The notes under the pieces were generated by a model. The model was not told where the DNA came from and did no database searches. It saw only the letters and a program-made list of their open reading frames with translations. Below are positions 42,761-50,659 of a DNA stretch of 61,362 nucleotides, piece after piece. The position numbers and the translations under genes are program-made. How positions within the stretch are numbered: the first letter of the stretch is position 1; each line of letters begins with the position of its first letter. The DNA comes from a virus. The DNA lies in the IMG/VR virus record IMGVR_UViG_3300042888_001661, positions 1 to 61,362 of that record; one strand, written 5' to 3'.

Positions 42761-42770
42761 AATACAGTGG

Positions 42771-42799
42771 TTGACCCAAAATACGCCATTTGTTATAAT
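42771..42799 (+). promoter_or_regulatory. Sigma70 promoter with extended -10 for the AAA ATPase gene
   Basis: TTGACC (42771-42776), 17-bp spacer, TATAAT (42794-42799) preceded by TG at 42791-42792. The expected start near 42806 gives a 25-base leader with an AGGAG site (42819-42823) before TTG 42831. Confidence 0.8.
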
Positions 42800-42830
42800 A
42801 GTAGTATAGTAACTAAACAGGAGCAGAAAA

Positions 42831-43850
42831 TTGAGTAAAGTCAATATTAAAAACGGAACATACCGTAACCAACCCGTAAGGGACGTAGCATTTACCCTGG
42901 TAAAAGGTTTACAAACCGGTACCCGAGGTAGTTTTGTAACAGTGGACAGTGATGGCTATTTTGGTCCAGATCATGATGTAGTCCGCGTCAAGGTAGACAG
43001 TATCGAAGATGTAGAGTTTGTAGGAGGAGACACAGCAACAGCCGTTCCAGTAGTTAAAACAGTCGCTCCAGTGGAGACTGACGACGAAGTAATGGCCCGT
43101 ATCGGCGAACGCTTCGATATCTTGGATCAAATGACCAAGGCCACCATTGCTGGCGATGTTAGAGCAATGATCGTGGTTGGGCCTCCTGGAGTAGGCAAGA
43201 GTTACGGTGTAGAAAAACAACTAGAACAGTCAGGTCTTTTTGACAAGTTAGCTGGACGTAGAATCAAGTATGAAATTATCAAGGGTGCAATGACTCCAAT
43301 CGGCCTGTACTGTACCTTGTACAAGAGTTCGGATCCGTGTAATGTGCTGGTATTTGATGACTGTGATAGTGTATTCCAAGATGACTTGAGCTTGAACATT
43401 CTCAAGGCGGCCCTGGATTCAGGCAAGAAGCGTAGAATCTACTGGAACAGCGATAGTGCCATGCTAAGACGTGAAGGTGTTCCTGACTGTTTTGACTTCA
43501 AGGGTGCCTGTATCTTTATCACCAACTTGCAGTTCCAGAATCTCAAAAGCAAGAAGCTACAAGACCACTTGGCGGCCTTACAGAGTCGGTGTCACTTTCT
43601 TGATCTTACTTTGAACACACAACGTGACCGTTTCTTGCGTATCAAACAGATCTTCCGCAAGGGCGACCTGTTCCAGGACTATGATTTTACACCTGAACAA
43701 GGTGAAGAGATCTTGGCATTCATGGACCAGAACAAGAATCGCCTGAGAGAAATGAGCCTGCGCATGGCACTCAAGATTGCAGACTTGACCAAGGTTAGTG
43801 CAACCAACTGGAAGGCACTTGCGGCATCAACATGTATGAACAATGCATAA
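42831..43850 (+). CDS. MoxR/AAA-type ATPase
   Basis: 339 residues from TTG 42831, 7 bases after AGGAG. Residues 1-65 form a small beta-rich domain (YRNQPVRDVAFTLVKGLQTG). The AAA core has Walker A VVGPPGVGKSYGVEK (about 112-126), Walker B VLVFDDCDSVF, sensor-1 ACIFITNLQF and an arginine-rich LQSRCHFLDL. Such ATPases remodel DNA-bound or virion complexes. The partner is not evident. It is a stand-alone transcription unit with its own promoter and terminator. Confidence 0.8.
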   Translation: MSKVNIKNGTYRNQPVRDVAFTLVKGLQTGTRGSFVTVDSDGYFGPDHDVVRVKVDSIEDVEFVGGDTATAVPVVKTVAPVETDDEVMARIGERFDILDQMTKATIAGDVRAMIVVGPPGVGKSYGVEKQLEQSGLFDKLAGRRIKYEIIKGAMTPIGLYCTLYKSSDPCNVLVFDDCDSVFQDDLSLNILKAALDSGKKRRIYWNSDSAMLRREGVPDCFDFKGACIFITNLQFQNLKSKKLQDHLAALQSRCHFLDLTLNTQRDRFLRIKQIFRKGDLFQDYDFTPEQGEEILAFMDQNKNRLREMSLRMALKIADLTKVSATNWKALAASTCMNNA

Positions 43851-43862
43851 ACAGTAGCTCCT

Positions 43863-43882
43863 GGACAGTATTAATACTGTCC
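43863..43882 (+). other. Perfect 20-bp palindrome after the ATPase gene
   Basis: GGACAGTATTAATACTGTCC (43863-43882) is fully self-complementary. It can form a hairpin ahead of the terminator or be bound by a dimeric protein. It has no U-run of its own. Confidence 0.7.
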
Positions 43883-43890
43883 ATTTTACA

Positions 43891-43915
43891 CAGGCACTTA
43901 GGTGCCTGTTTTTTT
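43891..43915 (+). terminator. Rho-independent terminator
   Basis: CAGGCAC (43891-43897), loop TTAG, GTGCCTG (43902-43908), then seven Ts. It closes the AAA ATPase transcription unit. Confidence 0.88.
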
Positions 43916-43934
43916 AATATTAGCAAAAGGCTTC

Positions 43935-43942
43935 AATAAATA
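43935..43942 (+). promoter_or_regulatory. Late-type box before the AT-rich cassette
   Basis: AATAAATA lies 4 bases before ATG 43947. It matches the ATAAATA core of the other late boxes. With the terminator just upstream, it is the likeliest promoter for the three-gene cassette. Confidence 0.45.
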
Positions 43943-43946
43943 ACTT

Positions 43947-44747
43947 ATGAAATTATTGTTTTCAAACAATGAAGCTATTGATTTTCACATAGACGATAGT
44001 CCTTTGGGACTAATGTATCAAAAAATTTATAAGAATCTTTCAAAAGTGCCAATTCCGTGGCGACCATGGGACAATCCTTGTTACAAGGAAAATTTAACTT
44101 ACTCAGAAATGGTCGATCACTTGGTGCATTATGCACAAAACTTATCAATTGATATTGATACCGCAAAATGTATCAACCGTGACCAAGACTATTTTAATAG
44201 CATACACAAAATTTACGAAGACAATTATAACGGTAATCCAGTCTGGCTAGACTTTCATGAACATATTCATTTGTGCGAGTACTATAACTATCCACCTAAG
44301 GAATTTTTGTGCATAGATTATCGAGAAAAATCTGGATTGTTAGAAAAACCCATGGATCCAATTTGGTTACTTAATACCACAACAAAAATTTGTGCTGGAG
44401 ACATATACGTGCGATGGGCCGAGTTAGGCAAAACTCCTTACCACTATTGGGAAAATAACGAACCCAATGACCTGCAACGGATGTGTCAATTGGCCAAACC
44501 GTGGTTAAAACTTAGACCAAACATACATATAGCACTTAAAGATATAGATACATTGAAAGATATACAGTGTAACAACTTTGCAACCTGGTGGAAAACTTAT
44601 CAAACCGGGTGGACAGCACACTGGAATATATCCAAGTGGACTATTGACGATATTTTTGGAGTCAGTGTATTCGGAAAAACAACTCAGACTGCTTTATTAA
44701 AAAAGCAATTAAAAAATAATTTGATTCCAACCAAGATTACCCTGTAA
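43947..44747 (+). CDS. AT-rich accessory protein, unknown, cassette gene 1
   Basis: 266 residues, rich in Asn, Trp, Tyr and Lys. It starts MKLLFSNNEAIDFHIDDSPL. A helix near residue 90 reads RDQDYFNSIHKIYEDNYNG, then HEHIHLCEYYNYPPKEFLCI. Its plan is like 39900-40808 (short strand, then N-x2-H helix), so both may belong to one diverged family. No known fold is recognised. It shares one base with gene 2 of the cassette. Confidence 0.7.
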   Translation: MKLLFSNNEAIDFHIDDSPLGLMYQKIYKNLSKVPIPWRPWDNPCYKENLTYSEMVDHLVHYAQNLSIDIDTAKCINRDQDYFNSIHKIYEDNYNGNPVWLDFHEHIHLCEYYNYPPKEFLCIDYREKSGLLEKPMDPIWLLNTTTKICAGDIYVRWAELGKTPYHYWENNEPNDLQRMCQLAKPWLKLRPNIHIALKDIDTLKDIQCNNFATWWKTYQTGWTAHWNISKWTIDDIFGVSVFGKTTQTALLKKQLKNNLIPTKITL

Positions 44748-45901
44748 TGACCTGGCCAGTAATTATTAAAGATGGACCCGACAGAAATCAAACTTTAGCA
44801 ACCATAAAGTTTGACACGTTTGGTAACAACACCAACCAGCAAATTTTTATTTGCAAAGAGTGGACAGAAGGATTTACCTGGGTCAAACAACAAGGCCACA
44901 CTCAGGCTCTTTTTGTCAAAAGCGGAACCATAATCACTGATTGGGTACAATGGAAACAACTAGTTGATCAGTATCCACACTATGGTTTGATTGCTCATTT
45001 AATTTGGCACCCAGAGCAACTGTTATATCTTGACGACCAATGTTGGTTCATGAATATCAACAATTTTGAAGTTGATGATTTTACACTTACAAAAGTTAAT
45101 CATCCCTTACCGGTAAGAAGTGACCAGAATTTGCACGACGATTACACACCATTGTGGGTTAGGCCGAGCGTGAATCAAACTGAATATCTTGTTACTAATT
45201 TTGGGCAAGGATTGATAGCTCGTCAATTACAAAATAATCGACCTATTGTAAATTGGAATAATTCTGCTAGAGATTTGAAATCATACCTCTACAACAGACC
45301 ACTAGACTTATCTAAATTTCAAGACTACAAAGATATTGCTGAAAATCAATTATGGATTTTCAATAATGAGCCTATTGTAGTGGTCAAAAAAGCTAACATA
45401 GTGTCACCAGGGTCAGGATTGTCTTGGATACTAAACTGTTTAGATCCTGCCACAACTGAAATACAAATAGTCGATATAAGCAACATACAGATTAAATTTT
45501 GCCAGGCGTTGTGGAATACGTGGACAGGTGTTGACTATGGAAATTTTGTTTGGAATTTTATTGAAGAAAATAAACTTGTACATTATGAATTAGACAACCC
45601 TGATTTAACTCCATTGGAGAGACTAAAGTTAAAAGGAAAAACAAAATTTATAGAATATGTCAATGATAGATTTAACACCATTGTCGATAAAAATTTTGAA
45701 GCCCAGTGGTTGATAGCAAAACAAACAAAACAAGTTAATTTTTGTAATGATAATTTAATCAACTGGGTATTGGTCAATGACACCGATAAGTATGATAACA
45801 TATGGTGTTCAAACATACTAGAATATAAATGGACACTTTTACATACCACTGTTGAACAGTATAACATATTTCAAGAAAAAATATGCAAAAGCAAAAAATA
45901 A
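44747..45901 (+). CDS. Two-part protein with methyltransferase-like C-terminal domain, cassette gene 2
   Basis: 384 residues. Residues 1-140 resemble a glycosyltransferase-like phage domain: ALFVKSGTIITDWVQW and YGLIAHLIWHPEQLLYLDDQ. From about residue 208 comes a Rossmann-like segment VVVKKANIVSPGSGLSWILN, with an acidic strand TEIQIVDISNIQIKFCQALW as in SAM methyltransferases, though the Gly-rich loop is degenerate. Function unproven. It is AT-rich, shares one base with gene 1 and overlaps gene 3 by 19 bp, so the three are one operon. Confidence 0.6.
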   Translation: MTWPVIIKDGPDRNQTLATIKFDTFGNNTNQQIFICKEWTEGFTWVKQQGHTQALFVKSGTIITDWVQWKQLVDQYPHYGLIAHLIWHPEQLLYLDDQCWFMNINNFEVDDFTLTKVNHPLPVRSDQNLHDDYTPLWVRPSVNQTEYLVTNFGQGLIARQLQNNRPIVNWNNSARDLKSYLYNRPLDLSKFQDYKDIAENQLWIFNNEPIVVVKKANIVSPGSGLSWILNCLDPATTEIQIVDISNIQIKFCQALWNTWTGVDYGNFVWNFIEENKLVHYELDNPDLTPLERLKLKGKTKFIEYVNDRFNTIVDKNFEAQWLIAKQTKQVNFCNDNLINWVLVNDTDKYDNIWCSNILEYKWTLLHTTVEQYNIFQEKICKSKK

Positions 45902-46608
45902 GCCAGTTAATGGCTAAAAAATATATTGAATATCAATATCAATTGCCTGAATACAATTCAATGGCAGACTTTAATTGGATACAATCTTGGTCAGGACTAC
46001 CATGGTTGCCGTTAACTTTATCAATCCCGCATGAATCTATTTTGGCAGAAATTAAAAATATAGAACCATTACTGTCAATACATCGTGATGACTATGGTGA
46101 GCATTTTGGGTGGAAGAGTTTTTGCATTCATGGTAAAGCATATAACGCCACTAGAGAAACTGAATACTACGCAGACCATCGCCCATACAACTGGACACAA
46201 GAAGCACAAACACTTATGCCTGCAACTGTTGACTATTTTAAAACACAATGGCCAGGCGATCAATTTGGGAGATTACGTGTTATGCTTTTAGAGCCCGGGG
46301 GGTATGTAAGCATTCATCAAGACTACACAACCCCAGGGCTAACTGCAATTAATATTGCTATAACTCAACCTATTGGTTGTAATTTTGTTATGGAGAAAAA
46401 AGGAACTGTGCCGTTTGCTCCAGGTACAGCTTTTTGGTTGGATATTTCCAATAATCATACCGTTTTTAATAATAGTGATCAAAATCGTTGGCATATTATT
46501 GTCCATCAAAATATTAAAAATCTAAAATTTCAAGAAGAGGTTGTAAAATCTTACAATACAATGTATAATAATTACAATGAGAACAGCCACAATAATCATA
46601 CGAGATGA
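45883..46608 (+). CDS. Aspartyl/asparaginyl beta-hydroxylase-like 2OG-Fe(II) oxygenase, cassette gene 3
   Basis: 241 residues. The double-stranded beta-helix core is visible: RLRVMLLEPGGYVSIHQDYT with the H-x-D iron pair, INIAITQPIGCNFVMEKKGT, PFAPGTAFWLDISNNHTVFN and the distal NRWHIIVHQ with the third His and nearby Arg for 2OG. Family members hydroxylate Asp/Asn in proteins or small molecules. The substrate may be a protein made or modified by its cassette partners. Its 3' end carries the uvsW promoter. Confidence 0.75.
   Translation: MQKQKISQLMAKKYIEYQYQLPEYNSMADFNWIQSWSGLPWLPLTLSIPHESILAEIKNIEPLLSIHRDDYGEHFGWKSFCIHGKAYNATRETEYYADHRPYNWTQEAQTLMPATVDYFKTQWPGDQFGRLRVMLLEPGGYVSIHQDYTTPGLTAINIAITQPIGCNFVMEKKGTVPFAPGTAFWLDISNNHTVFNNSDQNRWHIIVHQNIKNLKFQEEVVKSYNTMYNNYNENSHNNHTR
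46541..46569 (+). promoter_or_regulatory. Sigma70 promoter for uvsW, leaderless layout
   Basis: TTGTAA (46541-46546), 17-bp spacer, TATAAT (46564-46569), 7 bases before ATG 46577. It lies inside the end of the beta-hydroxylase gene. No ribosome site is visible before the uvsW start. Confidence 0.65.
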
Positions 46609-48037
46609 AGTCAACGTCAAGATAGAAGGCTTAGAACTTGATGCTCGCCGTGCCCTAGTTAACGCATTCAAGTATGATGTTCCGGGTGCTAGATATCTTC
46701 CTGCTGTTAGACTAGGCAGGTGGGATGGCAAGGTCAGTTACTTCCAGTTAGGCGGTAGCAGTTATGTAAACCTACTGCCCGAGATCATTCCTATCTTGGA
46801 AAAGTTCAATTATGATATTGAACTGGATGACCAAAGAGAGTACAGCACCACATTTGAATTTTCTGAAGTGACAGAAAGCACATTCAGTCACATTGCCTGG
46901 GGCAAGGGTCATCCGTTAGAAGGTCAACCCATGGTCATGCGTGACTACCAAGTGGAAGTGATCAATCGCTTCCTGGCCAATCCACAATGCATACAAGAAA
47001 TAGCAACCGGCGCTGGTAAAACAGTAATCACAGCTGCCTTGAGCAATGCCGTGGCACCGCATGGACGTACGATCATCATTGTTCCAAATAAAAGCCTGGT
47101 AACACAAACAGAACGAGACTACATCAACATGCAACAGGATGTGGGTGTGTTTTTTGGAGACCGCAAGGAGTGGGGTCGCCAGCATACCATCTGTACTTGG
47201 CAAAGTTTAAATGTGCTATTAAAAAACACCAAGAACAGCGTGGGCGATGTCACCATACAAGAGTTCTTGGAAGATGTAGTATGTGTCATTGTTGATGAAG
47301 TACACATGGCCAAGGCCGACGCATTAAAGACCTTGTTAACTGGTGTCATGAGCCGTGTGCCATTGCGCTGGGGACTCACAGGAACTGTGCCCAAGGAACC
47401 CTACGAATTCCAAGCACTCAAATGCAGTCTCGGCCCGGTTATCAATCAGCTCAGTGCCAGCGAACTACAGGACCGTGGTGTACTGGCACAATGCCATGTA
47501 AATGTGGTGCAGTTGGTAGACCATGCTGAGTTTACCAACTATCAAAGTGAATTAAAGTTCTTGTTAGAAGAACCCGATCGACTCAAGACCATGGCTGGAT
47601 TAATAGCACAGGTCAACGCCACAGGCAATACCTTGGTGTTAGTAGACCGTGTGGCCGCAGGACATGCCTTGGCTGAACTGCTAGGCGAAGCGGCAGTATT
47701 TGTATCAGGAGCAACCAAAGCAAAGGCCAGACAGGATGAATACGATGAGATTAGCGTCAGTAGTGGTAAGATTATTATTGCTACCTATGGCATTGCTGCT
47801 GTTGGTATTAATATTCCTAGGATATTCAATCTTGTGCTTATTGAACCGGGCAAATCCTTTGTCAGGGTTATACAGTCGATCGGGCGGGGCATTCGCAAGG
47901 CCGAAGACAAAGACCACGTGGAAATCTGGGACGTGACCAGCACTTGCAAGTTTGCAAAAAGACACCTGACCAAACGCAAAGTATTTTATAAGGAAGCCAA
48001 CTATCCATTCACACAAGAAAAGCTGGAATGGAAATGA
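46577..48037 (+). CDS. uvsW: DNA/RNA helicase (UvsW)
   Basis: 486 residues. The N-terminal domain (VRLGRWDGKVSYFQLGGSSY) is the UvsW-specific DNA-binding part. SF2 motifs follow: Q-motif MRDYQVEVINRF, Walker A ATGAGKT (143-149), DEVH (240-243), LTGTVPK, and motif VI VIQSIGRGIRK. UvsW unwinds R-loops and branched DNA and ends origin-type replication in T4. It overlaps the beta-hydroxylase gene by 32 bp but has its own promoter. Confidence 0.92.
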   Translation: MRTATIIIRDEVNVKIEGLELDARRALVNAFKYDVPGARYLPAVRLGRWDGKVSYFQLGGSSYVNLLPEIIPILEKFNYDIELDDQREYSTTFEFSEVTESTFSHIAWGKGHPLEGQPMVMRDYQVEVINRFLANPQCIQEIATGAGKTVITAALSNAVAPHGRTIIIVPNKSLVTQTERDYINMQQDVGVFFGDRKEWGRQHTICTWQSLNVLLKNTKNSVGDVTIQEFLEDVVCVIVDEVHMAKADALKTLLTGVMSRVPLRWGLTGTVPKEPYEFQALKCSLGPVINQLSASELQDRGVLAQCHVNVVQLVDHAEFTNYQSELKFLLEEPDRLKTMAGLIAQVNATGNTLVLVDRVAAGHALAELLGEAAVFVSGATKAKARQDEYDEISVSSGKIIIATYGIAAVGINIPRIFNLVLIEPGKSFVRVIQSIGRGIRKAEDKDHVEIWDVTSTCKFAKRHLTKRKVFYKEANYPFTQEKLEWK

Positions 48038-48723
48038 CAACTGTGTACTCGTTAGGGTGCAGTTTCATGAGTTCAGACACTCGTTGGCCTGAGCAACCCA
48101 GTTTCCTAGATCAGTATGCTGACTATCGTGGGTGGCAACATGTGAGTCTAGCCAGACCTGGAGCCACCAACTTGTGCATACATCTGCAGATAGAACGTGC
48201 CATACAGGATCATGCCGATTATGTCATAATAGGTGCAACCAGCAGTGACCGTATTGACGTCGCAGGCAACGCCTACAGTCAAAACTTGCCCATTAGATTA
48301 GATCTGATACACTATGCCAACTATCATGCTGCCAGCGAACAGTGGGTCGATCACACACAGGCCTGTATCATAAGTGATACACTCAACAACGTAATCGAGC
48401 ACAGCTATACGGATTTAGATGTTACAACAAAAAACACCGTCAAGCAATACCTACGTGATGTACACAACTTTGATATAGAAGATCGACGAAACTACTACAT
48501 CATTCGGGACGGACTACGCGAACTTGAGCGGGCTGGCATTCCGTATTTGTTCATTCCAGGCCCGTTGTTTTATTTTGATTGGTCAGGATTCTCAGTCTGG
48601 CAAGGCACACAACCCTGGGACATGCCCGACGGAGTTGGAACCAGAATAATCAATCATAATCCACCCAGCGCACACAAGAAGTTTTTTGATCTTGTTGTGC
48701 AACAAACAGCCGAATGGGCTTGA
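48028..48723 (+). CDS. SGNH-hydrolase-like protein 2
   Basis: 231 residues. Block I is VYSLGCSFMSSDTRWPEQPS, again GCS rather than GDS. LARPGATNLCIHLQIERAIQ has the Gly block, and the C-terminal NHNPPSAHKKFFDLV supplies a His, though the usual D-x2-H Asp is not obvious. Catalysis is therefore less certain than for the protein at 33913. It overlaps uvsW by 10 bp; a second ATG at 48034 would give an ATGA overlap and is equally plausible. Confidence 0.65.
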   Translation: MEMTTVYSLGCSFMSSDTRWPEQPSFLDQYADYRGWQHVSLARPGATNLCIHLQIERAIQDHADYVIIGATSSDRIDVAGNAYSQNLPIRLDLIHYANYHAASEQWVDHTQACIISDTLNNVIEHSYTDLDVTTKNTVKQYLRDVHNFDIEDRRNYYIIRDGLRELERAGIPYLFIPGPLFYFDWSGFSVWQGTQPWDMPDGVGTRIINHNPPSAHKKFFDLVVQQTAEWA

Positions 48724-48746
48724 CTTTTACCTTTAATTACTATAAT
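48720..48746 (+). promoter_or_regulatory. Sigma70-type promoter, short spacer
   Basis: TTGACT (48720-48725) and TATAAT (48741-48746) with a 15-bp spacer, shorter than optimal. ATG 48755 follows 8 bases later with no ribosome site between. Confidence 0.5.
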
Positions 48747-48754
48747 ATACAACT

Positions 48755-49258
48755 ATGCGGATCCTTACCTTAGACAACAATACAGCATTTGATCTTGACC
48801 ATCTTCCAGAAGAAGTAGATGATATGAGATTTGCCATCCTGGACAATTCAAACCCACAAGATCCAGACTATCATTACATACCCTTGATCTTTCTGGAGAG
48901 TTTTACTGCGCCAGCTTTGGTATTGAGAATAGGTAACAACAAGATACGCATGCCTGTAGACTGGCAGATCTTGATTGGAGAACCCGATCTGGGCGATCTC
49001 GAAGTGTTGCCACTCACTGCAATCAATGATCGAGGATTCAAGGCATTCCAGTTCAATCCACTTACCAGCTTCCGTCCTAGCTTTTTGGATATTGAAATTG
49101 TGGATGTGTATCAAGAGATGTCCTGGTATGCTCCTAAATTAAAAAATGGACAGATGTTGTGTGTGCCAGTCACCGAAGGAGATCGACCTGACTGTGTGTA
49201 TTTTGTCAAAGACATCAGTCGTAACTGTGAAATTGTAGATTATAACAAGGCTTGGTAA
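48755..49258 (+). CDS. Conserved T4-like phage protein of the uvsW block
   Basis: 167 residues, beta-rich: YHYIPLIFLESFTAPALVLR, IRMPVDWQILIGEPDLGDLE, VLPLTAINDRGFKAFQFNPL and CVYFVKDISRNCEIVDYNKA. The same protein is well conserved in marine T4-like phages near uvsW and gp55 genes, but I know of no function. Strong conservation suggests a core role in replication or late transcription (inference). A leaderless start is likely. Confidence 0.8.
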   Translation: MRILTLDNNTAFDLDHLPEEVDDMRFAILDNSNPQDPDYHYIPLIFLESFTAPALVLRIGNNKIRMPVDWQILIGEPDLGDLEVLPLTAINDRGFKAFQFNPLTSFRPSFLDIEIVDVYQEMSWYAPKLKNGQMLCVPVTEGDRPDCVYFVKDISRNCEIVDYNKAW

Positions 49259-49259
49259 T

Positions 49260-49544
49260 ATGGGTACCCTTACACCCGGAGCAACATACATATACGAACG
49301 CAATGGTGATATTGTGTATGCCAGAGAGTTGGGAGCAGATCCCAGCACAAGAAAAGAGATAGGTTGGGATTATGATCCTAGCAATCCCGACCATCTTGAA
49401 CGTCAAGAACGACTGAATTCTCTTAGAGATGACCAGTTATGGCACAAAATTAGGCTAGCGGCACGGAACAATGTCACACTACAAGATGCATTGGATCGTG
49501 TGATAGAACTATATCATTTGAGCAAAGACGATGGACAAACTTAG
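49260..49544 (+). CDS. Small conserved protein, unknown
   Basis: 94 residues: LTPGATYIYERNGDIVYARE, then a helical C terminus DDQLWHKIRLAARNNVTLQD. It is seen in the same block of other marine T4-like phages. It starts 1 bp after the previous gene and overlaps the next by 14 bp. No function known. Confidence 0.75.
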   Translation: MGTLTPGATYIYERNGDIVYARELGADPSTRKEIGWDYDPSNPDHLERQERLNSLRDDQLWHKIRLAARNNVTLQDALDRVIELYHLSKDDGQT

Positions 49545-49983
49545 TATAGGCAATGAAATGGCACAGTTTGATTCAAAGAATCGACAGTTCTTTGATGAGC
49601 TCTCTGATGAAGAACGCAAAAAGTTCAGCCCATTTCTCATGATACGCTACGGCAGTTCAGTATCGGGCAATCGAGACCTGCAGGAGTTTTACTTGATTGC
49701 TACAAACGAACGCCTGAACAAAAAGTTCTTTGCTGTGAATACCGCCCAGCATAAAAAACTACAGTGGTTGATGGCCACCACAGTAAGTCCAGGACTGGGT
49801 AACTTTAGACACAACTGGATCGCACCTAAAAAGAAAGAACCCGGTGCAGGCAGCATGCGTAAACAGTTGATGGAACTGTTTCCACACTTGAAAGATGACG
49901 AAATAGATCTATTGTCGCAGATAACTACTAAAAAAGAACTTGACGCACACTTACGAGAACTCGGCCAGGACAAATCAAAATAG
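49531..49983 (+). CDS. Possible clamp-loader small subunit (gp62-like)
   Basis: 150 residues, helical: FDELSDEERKKFSPFLMIRY, GNRDLQEFYLIATNERLNKK, KLQWLMATTVSPGLGNFRHN and a C-terminal LKDDEIDLLSQITTKKELDA. The order of a K-x4-F-x3-R segment, an N-rich helix and a basic W-containing loop resembles gp62 of marine T4-like phages. Similarity to T4 gp62 is too weak to be sure, and gp44 or gp45 is not in view. The alternative is a conserved protein of unknown role. Confidence 0.45.
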   Translation: MDKLSIGNEMAQFDSKNRQFFDELSDEERKKFSPFLMIRYGSSVSGNRDLQEFYLIATNERLNKKFFAVNTAQHKKLQWLMATTVSPGLGNFRHNWIAPKKKEPGAGSMRKQLMELFPHLKDDEIDLLSQITTKKELDAHLRELGQDKSK

Positions 49984-49984
49984 C

Positions 49985-50659
49985 ATGAAGTATACCTGTC
50001 AGTACTGCAAGAAAGACTTTGTGAAAGAAGCAAGCCTGTCAGTACATAGTTGCGAACCACGTCGTCGTAGGCAAGAGCAAAATGAAGCTGGAGTGAGATT
50101 GGGATTCCAGGCCTATATCAAGTTCTATGAACTCACACAAGGATCTGCACGTCTTAAAACATTTGATAACTTTGCTGACAGTCCGTATTACCGAGCATTT
50201 GTGCGGTTTGGAAGATATTGTGTAGATATCCGTGCCGTCAATCCGGCCAGATTTGTTGAATGGGTACTCAAACAAAACAAAAAAATTGATCATTGGTGTC
50301 GAGACACTGTGTACACTGAATACTTGATTGCATATTTACAAGTGGAAAATGTCAATGACGCTCTAGCTCGTGCCATGGAGTTTGGCCTAGACTGGAATGA
50401 GAAGACTGGCAACCCACCTGAACATTGTTTACGTTATGGCAATACCAACAGCATGGTGTATGCTGTCACAACTGGTCGAGTCAGTCCATGGGTGATCTAC
50501 AACAGTGATTCAGGACAGAAATTCCTAAGCGAACTAGATGCCAGCCAAGTGGCCATGGTATGGCCCTACATTGATGCAGACATATGGCAAAAGAAATTTA
50601 AGGACTATCCAGCAGACCAAGAGTATGCTAGAGATATATTACAAAAGGCAGGTTGGTAA
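49985..50659 (+). CDS. C2H2-type zinc finger phage protein, conserved
   Basis: 224 residues from ATG 49985. The N-terminal finger is YTCQYCKKDFVKEASLSVHS followed by C (C-x2-C...H-x1-C type). Then a conserved body: GFQAYIKFYELTQGSARLKT, YYRAFVRFGRYCVDIRAVNP and WPYIDADIWQKKFKDYPADQ. It is conserved in marine T4-like phages and likely binds nucleic acid. No activity is assigned. The stop overlaps the next start (TAATG). Confidence 0.75.
   Translation: MKYTCQYCKKDFVKEASLSVHSCEPRRRRQEQNEAGVRLGFQAYIKFYELTQGSARLKTFDNFADSPYYRAFVRFGRYCVDIRAVNPARFVEWVLKQNKKIDHWCRDTVYTEYLIAYLQVENVNDALARAMEFGLDWNEKTGNPPEHCLRYGNTNSMVYAVTTGRVSPWVIYNSDSGQKFLSELDASQVAMVWPYIDADIWQKKFKDYPADQEYARDILQKAGW

Noticed and set aside
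49531-49983. Firm naming as gp62 clamp-loader subunit
   Set aside because: Only a loose pattern match is visible and gp44/gp45 are not present in the window, so the call is kept tentative.
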